From the NCBI RefSeq assembly GCF_014843005.1, contig NZ_JACYXM010000001.1:248001-312000 (forward strand): a stretch of DNA of 64,000 nt. Direction: 5' to 3'. The translations under genes and the position numbers were made by a program. The stretch is from Rhodanobacter sp. DHG33. Lineage in GTDB: Bacteria; Pseudomonadota; Gammaproteobacteria; Xanthomonadales; Rhodanobacteraceae. This document shows positions 55,108-63,992 of this stretch, piece after piece (position 1 is the stretch's first letter; every line of letters begins with the position of its first letter). The notes beneath the pieces were generated by a model, which was not told the DNA's origin, searched no databases, and saw only the letters and a program-made list of their open reading frames with translations.

Positions 55108-55710
55108 ATGAGCAAGCATCCAGCCGATGACGGCGTCACCCAGCAACAGGCCGAGGAGGCCGTGCGCACCCTGCTGCGTTGGGCCGGCGAGGACCCCGCG
55201 CGCGAAGGGTTGCTGGACACGCCCAAGCGCGTGGTGAAGGCCTACCGCGACTGGTTCTCCGGCTACGACGAAGACCCGGGCGACTACCTGCGCCGCACCT
55301 TCAAGGAAGTGGAGGGCTACGACGAGATGGTCGTGCTGCGCGACATCGAATTCGAGAGCCATTGCGAGCATCACATGGCTCCCATCATCGGCCGTGCCCA
55401 CGTCGGCTACCTGCCCACCTGTCGCGTGGTCGGCATCAGCAAGCTGGCCCGCGTGGTGGAAGGCTATGCGCGCCGCTTCCAGGTGCAAGAGAAACTTACC
55501 GCGCAGATCGCCAACTGCATCCAGGAAAACCTGCAGCCGGCCGGCGTGGCGGTGGTGGTCGACGCCAGCCACGAATGCATGACCACGCGTGGCGTGCACA
55601 AGCGCGGCGTGTCGATGGTCACCAGCCAGATGCTGGGCGCGTTCCGCGACGACGCGCGCACGCGCGCCGAGTTCCTGCAATTCATCGGCATCCACGGCGG
55701 CGTGCGCTGA
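55108..55710 (+). CDS. folE: GTP cyclohydrolase I
   Basis: 200 residues. It converts GTP to 7,8-dihydroneopterin triphosphate, the first step of folate synthesis, so it feeds the cofactor used by MetF and MetE. Zinc ligands are visible: Cys86 and His89 ([10 protein letters not shown]) and Cys157 (HECMTTRG). Also [28 protein letters not shown] and the C-terminal TRAEFLQFI. Size matches the E. coli enzyme (222) apart from a shorter N-terminus. It is downstream of rmuC and the FUSC gene on one strand. Confidence 0.97.
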   Translation: MSKHPADDGVTQQQAEEAVRTLLRWAGEDPAREGLLDTPKRVVKAYRDWFSGYDEDPGDYLRRTFKEVEGYDEMVVLRDIEFESHCEHHMAPIIGRAHVGYLPTCRVVGISKLARVVEGYARRFQVQEKLTAQIANCIQENLQPAGVAVVVDASHECMTTRGVHKRGVSMVTSQMLGAFRDDARTRAEFLQFIGIHGGVR

Positions 55711-55805
55711 GAGCCTGCCGGCCTGCTCCGGGCGCCGCGTGCCGGAAGATGTCTGCGGCATCTGCTCGCGGGCCAAGGTAGAGCGAAAACACTCGGGGAA
55801 GGCCC

Positions 55806-55833
55806 ATGGACGCGCGTGATGATGCGCGTCCAT
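55806..55833 (+). terminator. Hairpin downstream of folE
   Basis: ATGGACGCGC (55806-55815) pairs perfectly with GCGCGTCCAT (55824-55833), loop GTGATGAT, with no U-tract. A third copy of the arm (CGCGTCCATGG) occurs at 55869-55879. The rest of the 278-bp gap to the next gene holds nothing else I recognise. Confidence 0.4.
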
Positions 55834-55988
55834 AAGGCTCTGCTCGCTGTTGCATGGCGGCCACGGCAACGCGTCCATGGCCATGCGGAGACCGCAAGCC
55901 GGCTCCTAGGCATTCCTGACCACGGACGATAACCGCGGCGCGCCGGGGTACCATCGCCGTTCCGGCCTCGCCTTCCTCACCGGATACC

Positions 55989-57227
55989 GTGCTGCATATT
56001 GATCTGGCCACCATCGCCTTGTTCGGCGCCCTGCAGGCGCTGTTGCTGGCGCCCCTGCTGCTCGCCGCCACGCGGGCCTTCTCCGGTATCGCGCGCACCA
56101 GCCTGCGCATCTGGGGCACGGTGCTGCTGCTGCAGGCATCGGGCTGGGTACTGATGGGATTGCGTGGGCACGCCAGCGACTGGCTGTCGATCGTGCTCGC
56201 CAACGGCCTGCTGATGGTCTCCTATGCCGAGACCACGCGCGCGCTGCGTCTGCTGCTGGACGTGCCGCAGCACCGTGCCCTGCTGCTGGTCATCGGTGCA
56301 GCCGGCTGGCTTGGCATCATCTGGTTCGGCATGGTCATGCCCGACTACCGCATGCGCGTGTACATCGCGACACTTGCGCTTGGCATCTACCTGCTGTTGC
56401 TGGTGTGGCCACTGCGCCACGCACTGCGCCGCGGCGGCTCGACCGCGCAGCGGGTGATGCTGCTGGTGTTGCTGGGCGCATTGGCAGCGTGGGGCGCACG
56501 GCTGAGCGAAATGGCATTCCGCCCCGATGCCGCCACAGGGCTGCTGGCACGCTCGCCAGCTAACACGCTGGAGATGATTTATAGCGCGGTGGAACCGGTG
56601 CTGGCCAGCATCGGCTTCCTGCTGATGTATAACGAGACAGTGCAGGCCGAGCTGCATCGGCTGGCGCGCATCGACCCGCTAACCGGCACGTTGAACCGCC
56701 TCGCGCTGGATGAGGAGTCCCAGCGGCTGTTCCGTGAAACGGATCGCCCCAACACGCTGGCCGCGCTGGTTATCGACGTCGACCACTTCAAGCGCATCAA
56801 CGACAATTTCGGCCATGTCACCGGCGATAGCGTGCTGGCGGCACTGGCCGTCGGCATCCGCTGGCGGCTGCAGCCACCGGCCGTGCTGGGCCGCATGGGT
56901 GGCGAGGAATTCCTTGCCCTGCTGCCCGGCACGGGCGTGGCCGAGGCCATGGCATTGGCCGAGCAGCTGCGCATGGCCGTCGCCGCCATGCAGCTCGTGC
57001 CCGACGCTGCGGTTTCAGGCGTCACCATTTCCGTCGGCATCGCCGCGTACCGGCCCGAGGACGCCAGCGTGGACGACCTGATCCAACGCGCGGATAGGGC
57101 GCTCTACGATGCTAAACGCACCGGGCGCAACCGTGTCGTCGCCGCCATAGACGACGCCTCGCCGGTCCTGCCCGGTTCGGCCAGCGATTCGCCGCAGACG
57201 GCATCGAACTCGCCTACGGAAAGCTAG
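55989..57227 (+). CDS. Membrane-bound diguanylate cyclase (GGDEF)
   Basis: 412 residues starting at GTG 55989. The N-terminal half (1-215) has about six or seven membrane helices with no recognised sensor family. A GGDEF domain follows: RIDPLTGTLNRLALDEE, VIDVDHFKRINDNFGH, GRMGGEEFLALLP (active site GGEEF) and ISVGIAAYRP. It should make cyclic di-GMP from two GTP. The inhibitory I-site (RxxD five residues before GGEEF) is absent, since the segment reads RLQPPAVLGR, so product inhibition of the usual kind is unlikely. Confidence 0.92.
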   Translation: MLHIDLATIALFGALQALLLAPLLLAATRAFSGIARTSLRIWGTVLLLQASGWVLMGLRGHASDWLSIVLANGLLMVSYAETTRALRLLLDVPQHRALLLVIGAAGWLGIIWFGMVMPDYRMRVYIATLALGIYLLLLVWPLRHALRRGGSTAQRVMLLVLLGALAAWGARLSEMAFRPDAATGLLARSPANTLEMIYSAVEPVLASIGFLLMYNETVQAELHRLARIDPLTGTLNRLALDEESQRLFRETDRPNTLAALVIDVDHFKRINDNFGHVTGDSVLAALAVGIRWRLQPPAVLGRMGGEEFLALLPGTGVAEAMALAEQLRMAVAAMQLVPDAAVSGVTISVGIAAYRPEDASVDDLIQRADRALYDAKRTGRNRVVAAIDDASPVLPGSASDSPQTASNSPTES

Positions 57228-57307
57228 CGGCCACCGCGCGCACGTCGCCGGCAAGCGAGTTGCATCGCCCTCGACGTGACCGTGCGACATGCCGCACACT
57301 GCCGCGC

Positions 57308-57655
57308 ATGCCGCCTGCCCCTCGCCACCTTCGCCACTGCCTCGCTGCACTGTGCCTGCTGCTGCCGCTCGCGTCGGCGGCGCAGGATTCGCGCAACGCC
57401 TACCTGCGGCAATTCGACACGGACGGCAACGGCTGTGTGAGCGAGGCCGAATACGTGGCCTACATGAGCCGTGGCTTCGAGCAGATGGACCGCAACCACG
57501 ACGGCGTACTGGAACCGGACGAGCTCCCCGGCGGCCACGGCAAGCCGGTAACGCTGAAGGAATGGCAGGACAACCTGCGGCGCCAGTTCCGCAGACTGGA
57601 CCGCCATCGCAACGGCTGCCTCGACGCGCAGGAGCTCACGGCACCGCCAGGCTGA
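57308..57655 (+). CDS. Secreted EF-hand calcium-binding protein
   Basis: 115 residues from ATG 57308 with a signal peptide (HLRHCLAALCLLLPLASAAQ). Three EF-hand-like loops follow: DTDGNGCVSEAE, DRNHDGVLEPDE and DRHRNGCLDAQE. The first two keep all calcium-coordinating positions; the third has Arg-Asn in place of an acidic pair. A conserved Cys is found in loops one and three and might form a disulphide. Small periplasmic EF-hand proteins of this sort are of unknown role. An upstream TTG (57260) gives an Arg-rich extension and is not favoured. Confidence 0.82.
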   Translation: MPPAPRHLRHCLAALCLLLPLASAAQDSRNAYLRQFDTDGNGCVSEAEYVAYMSRGFEQMDRNHDGVLEPDELPGGHGKPVTLKEWQDNLRRQFRRLDRHRNGCLDAQELTAPPG

Positions 57656-57733
57656 AGGCCACCCCGCGTTGCCCCTGGCACGCGCCGCACGGCGATGCGC
57701 TATCGTTCCGCGTCCGCCGTCGCATCCCACGCC

Positions 57734-59077
57734 ATGAACACGCCCGCAGAACACACGCCGCAACGCCGCGCCGCCCTGACCTTCATCTTCGTCACCGTGA
57801 TGCTGGACATGCTGGCGTTCGGCATCATCATCCCGGTGCTGCCGCATCTGATCGAAGGCCTGATCGGCGGCGACATCGCCAAGGCGGCCTCGTGGGTGGG
57901 CTGGTTTGCCGCCTTCTTCATGACCATGCAGTTCGTGTTTTCGCCGGTGCAAGGTGCGCTGTCGGACCGCTTTGGCCGCCGCACGGTGATCCTGATTTCC
58001 AGCTTCGGCCTCGGCGTGGATTTCATCGTGATGGCGCTGGCGCCGACGCTGTGGCTGCTGTTCGTGGGACGCCTGTTCTCGGGCGCCTGCGCCGCGAGCT
58101 TTTCTACCGCGAACGCCTATATCGCCGATGTCGTGCCGAAGAAGAAACGTGCCGCGGCGTTCGGTATGCTTGGCGCGGCGTTCGGCATCGGTTTCATCAT
58201 CGGGCCCGCGCTGGGCGGTTTCCTTGGCCATTGGCACCTGCGCCTGCCCTTCTGGACGGCGGCGTGCCTGTCGCTGCTCAACTTCTGCTACGGCTGGTTC
58301 GTGCTGCCCGAGTCGCTGCCCAAGGAACGCCGCTCGCCGCGCTTCGACTGGCGCCACGCCAACCCGTTCGGCGCGGTGGTGCTGCTGCGCCGCTATCCGC
58401 AGGTGTTCGCGCTGGCCGCGGTGTTCTTCCTGCTCAACCTTGCGCAGTTTTCGCTCAACTCCACCTATGTGCTGTTCACCGACTACCGCTTCGGCTGGGG
58501 GCCACAGGCCGTGGGCTACACGCTGAGCCTGGTGGGCTTGTGCAGCGGACTGGTGCAGGCGGTGCTGGTGCGCCGGCTGATGCCGAAGCTGGGCGAGCGG
58601 CGGATGATCCTGGTCGGCCTGGCGCTGTGCGTCGTGGGCTATCTTGCGTTCGGCTTGGCGCCTACTCCCTTGCTGTTCCTGCTGGCGATTCCGGTGTTCT
58701 GTCTTGGCGGCCTCGCCGGGCCGCCGGCGCAATCGATCATGACCCACCAGGTCGATCCGCACGAACAGGGCCGCCTGCAGGGCGCACTCACCAGCCTGGC
58801 CAGCCTCGCCGGCATCTTCGGCCCTGCGATGTTCGCCAACCTGTTCGCACTGTTCATCAGCGACCATGCGCCGGTACGTCACCTGCCGGGTGCGGCCTTC
58901 GTGCTGGCCGCCATGCTGCTGGTGGTGGCGACGCTGGTGGCGATCCGCGCCACCCGCCATGCCGTCACGACTCCCGCTTCCGCCGGCGAGGCCACGGCTC
59001 CCGCTGCACACTCGGCCCTTGGTGATGTGCTGGCACCCGAAATCGCTTCCTCCCACCCCCCGGAGCAAATCCCATGA
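57734..59077 (+). CDS. MFS drug/proton antiporter, TetA-like
   Basis: 447 residues with 12 predicted membrane helices. It has the TCR/Tet family features: FVTVMLDMLAFGIIIPVLPH in helix 1, the motif-A loop SDRFGRRTVILIS between helices 2 and 3, an antiporter-type stretch FGMLGAAFGIGFIIGPALGG (motif C) in helix 5, and an extended C-terminal tail of about 35 polar residues. Substrate unknown; tetracycline resistance should not be assumed from similarity. Start ATG 57734. The gene overlaps DUF1993 by ATGA. Confidence 0.88.
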   Translation: MNTPAEHTPQRRAALTFIFVTVMLDMLAFGIIIPVLPHLIEGLIGGDIAKAASWVGWFAAFFMTMQFVFSPVQGALSDRFGRRTVILISSFGLGVDFIVMALAPTLWLLFVGRLFSGACAASFSTANAYIADVVPKKKRAAAFGMLGAAFGIGFIIGPALGGFLGHWHLRLPFWTAACLSLLNFCYGWFVLPESLPKERRSPRFDWRHANPFGAVVLLRRYPQVFALAAVFFLLNLAQFSLNSTYVLFTDYRFGWGPQAVGYTLSLVGLCSGLVQAVLVRRLMPKLGERRMILVGLALCVVGYLAFGLAPTPLLFLLAIPVFCLGGLAGPPAQSIMTHQVDPHEQGRLQGALTSLASLAGIFGPAMFANLFALFISDHAPVRHLPGAAFVLAAMLLVVATLVAIRATRHAVTTPASAGEATAPAAHSALGDVLAPEIASSHPPEQIP

Positions 59078-59580
59078 GTCTCTCCATGTACCAGGCCAGC
59101 GTCCCCGTCTTCGTCCGTGCACTCACCAATCTGCGTCACGTTCTGCAGAAAGGCGAAGCGCACGCCAAGGCCAAGAACGTCGCCGATGCCGTGCTGCTGC
59201 AGACGCGCCTGATCCCCGACATGCTGCCGCTGGTGAAGCAGGTGCAGATCGCCTGCGACATGGCCTGCCGCGGCAGCGCCCGCCTTGCCGGCGAGGAGCC
59301 GAAGAGCTTCGAGGACAACGAGGCGACGATGGCCGAGGTGTACAGCCGCGTCGACCGCGCCATCGCCTATGCGCAGTCGTTCAAGGCCGAACAGATCGAC
59401 GGCAGCGAAAGCCGCACGATTCGCCTCAAGATGCGCAGCGGCGAGCAGGAGATGCCCGGCCAGTCCTACCTGCTGCAGTTCATCCTGCCCAACCTGTATT
59501 TCCACTGCGCCACTACCTACAACCTGTTCCGCAGCATGGGCGTGGAGATCGGCAAGAGCGACTTCATCGGCGACATCTGA
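59074..59580 (+). CDS. DUF1993 family protein
   Basis: 168 residues. MSLSMYQASVPVFVRALTNL, LIPDMLPLVKQVQIACDMAC and YLLQFILPNLYFHCATTYNL are the family's conserved stretches. The helical fold is related to DinB-type four-helix bundles, but the metal-binding histidines are not obvious. Cytosolic, function unknown. ATG 59074 overlaps the MFS stop (ATGA), so it is co-translated with that exporter. Confidence 0.9.
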   Translation: MSLSMYQASVPVFVRALTNLRHVLQKGEAHAKAKNVADAVLLQTRLIPDMLPLVKQVQIACDMACRGSARLAGEEPKSFEDNEATMAEVYSRVDRAIAYAQSFKAEQIDGSESRTIRLKMRSGEQEMPGQSYLLQFILPNLYFHCATTYNLFRSMGVEIGKSDFIGDI

Positions 59581-59619
59581 CGACGCCGAAAGCGCGGCGG
59601 CGGCACCCTGTCGCCGCCG

Positions 59620-60483
59620 CTAGGGTGCGCTCCCCTGGGCGCCATGCGATAGCCATGCACGGCCCGAGGCGAGATCCACGGTCAGTACCCACTGCTTGAA
59701 GAACGGCGCCCCGAGGTTGCCGTCCTTGATCAGGTCGAGCGCCAGCGCCTTTCCTTCGACCGGAATACCGCCAGCCACCTCGAACCGCACCGGCTGCGGG
59801 CTGCTCTTGCCGGGATCGAGCCGGAACATCGGAGCCAGGTATTTCGCAACGATGTAAGCCCCGCCCGCATTTCCCGAATCCAGCTCCATCCACGCCATGC
59901 CCTTCGGCGTCGGCACGCCGACGTCGACGGTCAGCGCCACGCCCTCGGCATCCCGCACCAGACGGATCGGGACTTCTCGGGCATGGCGCATGCGCGCCTT
60001 CAGGCTTTCGGCGCTTTCGATCGTGAGCGTGCGTCCGGACGCATCGAAGGTGATCGCACGGCCGGCGAACAGATCAAGCCCGAGCGAACCGTCCAGACGC
60101 GGCGCATCCTTGGGAACCAGGTTCATGATGTCGAACACGCCGGCTTCCGGGGCTTTCATGGATACGCCCGCGACGTCGAATGTCAGGTTATCGCAACGCT
60201 GGAAGTCCAGGCGCTCCCCGGTCATCCGGAATCCCGAGATCCTGCCCCATGGCGTGCAGCCGACAGCCTTGGCGAAATCCGGGCTGATGATCGTGACTCC
60301 GCCACCCGTATCGAACAGGAACAGTCCCTGATGACCGTGCACTTCGGCCCGCAACGCCAGTGCCGAACCCAGATAGGGCTCCAGCTTTATCGTCACCGGC
60401 GTTGAAGTCGAAGCCTGCGCGGCACCCCAAGCCGCCATGAGACCGAACGAAGCGAGTGCATGAGCCAGAAGCTTCTTCCGCAC
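59620..60483 (-). CDS. Secreted retropepsin-like aspartyl protease-family protein
   Basis: 287 residues from GTG 60483, with AGGAG seven bases upstream, which decides the start. The signal peptide ends near AQAS. The first retropepsin motif is FLFDTGGGVTII (Asp in DTG), and a second half contains MELDSGNAGGAYI (DSG). The two-motif layout on one chain is like that of pepsin-type or PDZ-less bacterial aspartyl protease-like proteins. Cleavage activity is unproven. A 20-bp perfect palindrome lies 21 bases upstream. Confidence 0.8.
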   Translation of the reverse strand: MRKKLLAHALASFGLMAAWGAAQASTSTPVTIKLEPYLGSALALRAEVHGHQGLFLFDTGGGVTIISPDFAKAVGCTPWGRISGFRMTGERLDFQRCDNLTFDVAGVSMKAPEAGVFDIMNLVPKDAPRLDGSLGLDLFAGRAITFDASGRTLTIESAESLKARMRHAREVPIRLVRDAEGVALTVDVGVPTPKGMAWMELDSGNAGGAYIVAKYLAPMFRLDPGKSSPQPVRFEVAGGIPVEGKALALDLIKDGNLGAPFFKQWVLTVDLASGRAWLSHGAQGSAP

Positions 60484-60503
60484 GATGACTCTCCTGCGTC
60501 TTT

Positions 60504-60523
60504 TCGTGCCGTCGACGGCACGA
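60504..60523. promoter_or_regulatory. Perfect 20-bp palindrome upstream of the aspartyl protease gene
   Basis: TCGTGCCGTCGACGGCACGA reads the same on both strands. It lies 21 bases before the GTG start of the minus-strand protease gene. It could be an operator or a hairpin in the mRNA leader. A second large inverted repeat (60615-60629 with 60637-60651, one mismatch in 15) lies in the same 241-bp divergent region. Confidence 0.5.
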
Positions 60524-60724
60524 CGCCCGCATACTGCGCTGGCCGTCCGGCCCGTGCCATGTGCTCGAAGTCAGGGGCCGTTGCGCCCGTATCCCGGCGA
60601 CCAGCCGCATTTGCGCGCCCGGGCATGCGATCCGAGCGCATGCCGGGGCGCCCTCGCCGCATGATCCGCCACGCATTGCGTAGCGACATGCGAAAATCGC
60701 AGCCTGCCCCTGCCGGCCTACCGC

Positions 60725-62362
60725 ATGCTGCGCCTCACTGACATCAAGCTCCCGCTGGACCACCCGGCGGAAGCCCTTCCTGCCGCGATCCACGCGAAGC
60801 TCGGCATCGCGCCCGAAGCGCTACGCGGGTTCGCCGTGTTCCGCCGCGGCTACGACGCGCGCAAGCGCGGCGCGATCGCGCTGATCTACACGCTGGATGT
60901 GGAAGTGACCGACGAAGCCGCCCTGCTGGCGCGCCACGCCGATGATCGCCACGTGCAGCCCACGCCTGACACCAGCTACCACTTCGTAGCACAGGCGCCG
61001 GCGAAGCTGGAGCATCGTCCCATCGTGATCGGCTTCGGCCCCTGTGGCATCTTCGCGGCGCTGATCCTGGCGCAGTCGGGCTTCCGCCCCATCGTGCTGG
61101 AGCGCGGCAAGGCCGTGCGCGAGCGCACCCAGGACACCTGGGACCTGTGGCGCAAGCGCAACCTGCACCCCGATTCCAACGTGCAGTTCGGCGAGGGCGG
61201 CGCGGGCACGTTCTCCGACGGCAAGCTGCACAGCCAGATCCGCGACACGCAGCACCACGGCCGCAAGGTGCTGACCGAATTCGTGAAGGCCGGCGCGCCG
61301 GAAGAGATCCTCTATGTCAGCAAGCCACACATCGGCACGTTCCGGCTGGTGACGATGGTGGAGAACCTGCGCGAAAGCATCGAGGCACTGGGCGGCGAGA
61401 TCCGCTTCGGGCAGCGCGTGGATGATCTACTGGTCGAAACCGATGCGCACGGCGCACGCCGCGTGCGCGGCGTGCGGCTCGCCGACGGCGGCGAGCTGCG
61501 CGGCGACCATGTCGTCCTGGCGCTGGGCCACAGCGCGCGCGATACCTTCGAGATGCTGCACGCGCGCGGCGTCTACGTGGAAGCCAAGCCGTTCTCGATC
61601 GGTTTCCGCGTCGAGCACCCGCAGTCGCTGATCGACCAGGCGCGCTTCGGCCCGCAGGCCGGCCATCCCATCCTCGGCGCAGCGGACTACAAGCTGGTGC
61701 ACCACGGCAAGGACGGCCGCTCGGTGTACAGCTTCTGCATGTGCCCCGGCGGCACCGTGGTAGCAGCCACCAGCGAACCCGGCCGCGTGGTCACCAACGG
61801 CATGAGCCAGTATTCGCGCAACGAGCGCAACGCCAACGCGGCGCTGGTCTGCGACATCCGCCCCGCCGACTACGCAGCCTACGGCGAAGGGCCGCTGGCC
61901 GGCATCGCATTGCAGCGGCACTGGGAAACTCACGCCTTCGAGATGGGTGGTGGCGACTACAGCGCACCGGGCCAGCGCGTGGGCGACTTCCTGGCCGGCA
62001 AGGCGTCGCGCGCCATCGGCGAAGTGCAGCCCTCGTACAAGCCGGGCGTGCGGCTCACCGATCTTTCTACCGCACTGCCCGATTACGCGGTGGCGTCGAT
62101 ACGCGCCGCGATCCCCGCCTTCGACCGCCAGATCCGCGGCTACGCGCTGCCCGACGCCATGCTCACCGGCGTGGAAACACGCACCTCCTCGCCCGTGCGC
62201 ATCCGCCGCAACGACGACAACCTGCAGAGCCTCAACACCCACGGCCTGTACCCGGCCGGCGAAGGTGCGGGCTACGCGGGAGGCATCCTTTCCGCGGCCG
62301 TGGATGGGATACGCGTGGCGGAGGCGGTGGCGCTTGCGATCACCACGCCTCGTTCATCCTGA
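60725..62362 (+). CDS. FAD-dependent oxidoreductase (COG2509 family)
   Basis: 545 residues. An N-terminal ~95-residue domain (MLRLTDIKLPLDHPAEALPA, FAVFRRGYDARKRGAI) precedes the FAD-binding core with IVIGFGPCGIFAALILAQSG. QFGEGGAGTFSDGKLHSQIR, VLALGHSARDTFEML, SFCMCPGGTVVAATSEPGRV and LYPAGEGAGYAGGILSAAVD follow. This is the conserved COG2509 family of uncharacterised dehydrogenases found across bacteria and plants. No substrate known. The stop codon (62360-62362) falls within the left arm of a repeat, so the last few residues are repeat-encoded. Confidence 0.9.
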   Translation: MLRLTDIKLPLDHPAEALPAAIHAKLGIAPEALRGFAVFRRGYDARKRGAIALIYTLDVEVTDEAALLARHADDRHVQPTPDTSYHFVAQAPAKLEHRPIVIGFGPCGIFAALILAQSGFRPIVLERGKAVRERTQDTWDLWRKRNLHPDSNVQFGEGGAGTFSDGKLHSQIRDTQHHGRKVLTEFVKAGAPEEILYVSKPHIGTFRLVTMVENLRESIEALGGEIRFGQRVDDLLVETDAHGARRVRGVRLADGGELRGDHVVLALGHSARDTFEMLHARGVYVEAKPFSIGFRVEHPQSLIDQARFGPQAGHPILGAADYKLVHHGKDGRSVYSFCMCPGGTVVAATSEPGRVVTNGMSQYSRNERNANAALVCDIRPADYAAYGEGPLAGIALQRHWETHAFEMGGGDYSAPGQRVGDFLAGKASRAIGEVQPSYKPGVRLTDLSTALPDYAVASIRAAIPAFDRQIRGYALPDAMLTGVETRTSSPVRIRRNDDNLQSLNTHGLYPAGEGAGYAGGILSAAVDGIRVAEAVALAITTPRSS

Positions 62363-62481
62363 GCGTAGCGCCGAAGCTGCGACGCGTGGAGCGGATATGG
62401 ATACTCGCGCTTTGAGTAGCGAGGCAGTCGGCGCAACGCTTCGACTTCGCCCGCTGCGCGGGTCACGCTCAGCGCGAACGG
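62352..62481. repeat. Inverted intergenic repeat with TTCrtCCTGAGCGT ends
   Basis: The left end TTCATCCTGAGCGTAGC (62354-62370) and the right end, read on the minus strand as CCGTTCGCGCTGAGCGTGAC (62481-62462), are inverted copies of a common bacterial intergenic repeat. The right copy continues with a GCGCAGCGGGCGAAGTCGAA hairpin. The element fills the gap between the convergent FAD oxidoreductase and HAD genes. Confidence 0.6.
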
Positions 62482-62493
62482 TTTACGGGCGCT

Positions 62494-63192
62494 TCACTGC
62501 CACTCTACGCGGCCAACCACACGCCCCAGTGCGGCATCCATCTTCTTGCACAACTTGGGCGTGCCGTTGACCAGCACCGGCTCGGCGGCAGGCTTGAGCA
62601 TGGGCACGTCCATCAGCGAATCGGTGTAGGCGACCTGCCATGCACGCACGCCGTGCGCGGACAACGCCTTGAGCTTGTTCGCGCCGATGTTGTGGAAGCC
62701 GGTGCGCATGCCCGACCAGCCGGGGCGCAGCCGCGAGGCCAGCAGTTCGACATCGCCGAGCCCGAGCTGCCCAAGGATGCTGCCGACCAGCGCCTGCTCG
62801 CAGCCGGTAACCACGATCACGCGATCGCCGGCCTGCTGGTGGCGGCGCAACTGGCGCAGTGCGTCGCGATTGCAGCGGCGCGAGTTCTGCACCAGCCCGG
62901 AAGCGAAGGCTTGGGCCTTTGCCTGGTAACGCTTTTCCCCCGTGGCGAACAACGCGACATGCACCAGGGTGCGCGCCGCCAGACGCCGCGAGAACGGCAG
63001 CATCAGCAGCAGCCACGGCAGGCAGGGCAGCACCATCAGCTTGCGCAGCAACGATCGCTGGTAGCGGTCGCGGATGAACAGCTCGAACGCGTCGCCGTGC
63101 AGCAGCACGCCGTCGAAATCGAACAGCACCACGCGCTGCGCAACCGCCTCTTCGCCCGCCGTCGCGGGCTGCTCGATGCCTTCGACCTGCAT
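62494..63192 (-). CDS. HAD-superfamily hydrolase, subfamily IB (PSPase-like)
   Basis: 232 residues from ATG 63192, five bases after the trpC stop. Motif I VLFDFDGVLLHGDAF holds the nucleophile Asp and general-acid Asp. A cap region follows, with a hydrophobic stretch (LPCLPWLLLMLPF). Motif II is VIVVTGCEQALV, then a Lys (GANKLKAL) and motif III AYTDSLMDVPML. It fits HAD-IB phosphatases (phosphoserine phosphatase-like or phosphatidylglycerophosphatase-like). Substrate uncertain. The gene is probably co-transcribed with trpC. Confidence 0.88.
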   Translation of the reverse strand: MQVEGIEQPATAGEEAVAQRVVLFDFDGVLLHGDAFELFIRDRYQRSLLRKLMVLPCLPWLLLMLPFSRRLAARTLVHVALFATGEKRYQAKAQAFASGLVQNSRRCNRDALRQLRRHQQAGDRVIVVTGCEQALVGSILGQLGLGDVELLASRLRPGWSGMRTGFHNIGANKLKALSAHGVRAWQVAYTDSLMDVPMLKPAAEPVLVNGTPKLCKKMDAALGRVVGRVEWQ

Positions 63193-63197
63193 GGGCT

Positions 63198-63992
63198 TCA
63201 CTTCGTGCCGAACAGCCGCTTCAGTTCCGCGCCGGGGTCCTCGGCGCGCATGAAGGCTTCGCCGACCAGGAAGGCATTGATGCCGCCTTCGCGCAGTCGC
63301 GCCACGTCTTCCGGCGTGCGGATGCCGGACTCGGCGACCAGGATGCGGTCGTATTCCATCCGCTCCTGCAGCGCCAGCGAGGTTTCCAGCGAGGTCTCGA
63401 AATTGCGCAGGTTGCGGTTGTTCACGCCGATCAGCGGCACCGGCAGCGCCAACGCGCGTTCCAGTTCGTCTTCGTCGTGCACTTCGCACAACACGTCGAG
63501 GTCGAGCTCGGCGGCCTGCAGGGAGAGCTGCAGCAGCACGTCGTCATCCAGCGCGGCGACGATCAGCAGCACGCAGTCGGCACCGATCGCGCGCGCTTCG
63601 TGCACCTGGTAGGGATCGATGATGAAGTCCTTGCGCAGCACCGGCAGCGAGCACGCCGCACGCGCCTGCTGCAGGAAGGCTTCGCTACCCTGGAAGAAAT
63701 CGCTGTCGGTGAGCACGGAAAGACAGGCTGCGCCGCCCTTCTCGTAGCTCTTGGCGATCGCCGCCGGGTCGAAGTCGGGGCGGATCACGCCCTTGCTGGG
63801 GCTGGCCTTCTTCACCTCGGCGATCACCGCCGGTTTGCCGGCGTTGATCTTCGCCTCCATCGCAGCGGCGAAGCCGCGCGTGTCGGGTAGATCGGGGATG
63901 CGTGCGGCCAGCTCGGCGAGCGGCAGGCGGGCCTGGCGTTCAGCGACTTCTTCGGCCTTGCGGGCGAGGATTCGATTGAGGATGTCGGTCAT
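63198..63992 (-). CDS. trpC: Indole-3-glycerol-phosphate synthase
   Basis: 264 residues, complete. It closes the indole ring of CdRP in tryptophan synthesis. TrpC signatures: [20 protein letters not shown] at the N-terminus, [20 protein letters not shown] (catalytic Lys and substrate binding), [56 protein letters not shown] and [13 protein letters not shown] monofunctional TrpC (no TrpF fusion), as in most Xanthomonadales. The rest of a trp operon (trpGD) would lie beyond the right edge. Confidence 0.97.
   Translation of the reverse strand: MTDILNRILARKAEEVAERQARLPLAELAARIPDLPDTRGFAAAMEAKINAGKPAVIAEVKKASPSKGVIRPDFDPAAIAKSYEKGGAACLSVLTDSDFFQGSEAFLQQARAACSLPVLRKDFIIDPYQVHEARAIGADCVLLIVAALDDDVLLQLSLQAAELDLDVLCEVHDEDELERALALPVPLIGVNNRNLRNFETSLETSLALQERMEYDRILVAESGIRTPEDVARLREGGINAFLVGEAFMRAEDPGAELKRLFGTK

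Noticed and set aside
57734-59077. Calling the MFS exporter a tetracycline resistance gene
   Set aside because: Similarity covers the general TCR/Tet fold only; chromosomal homologues of this type mostly have unknown substrates.
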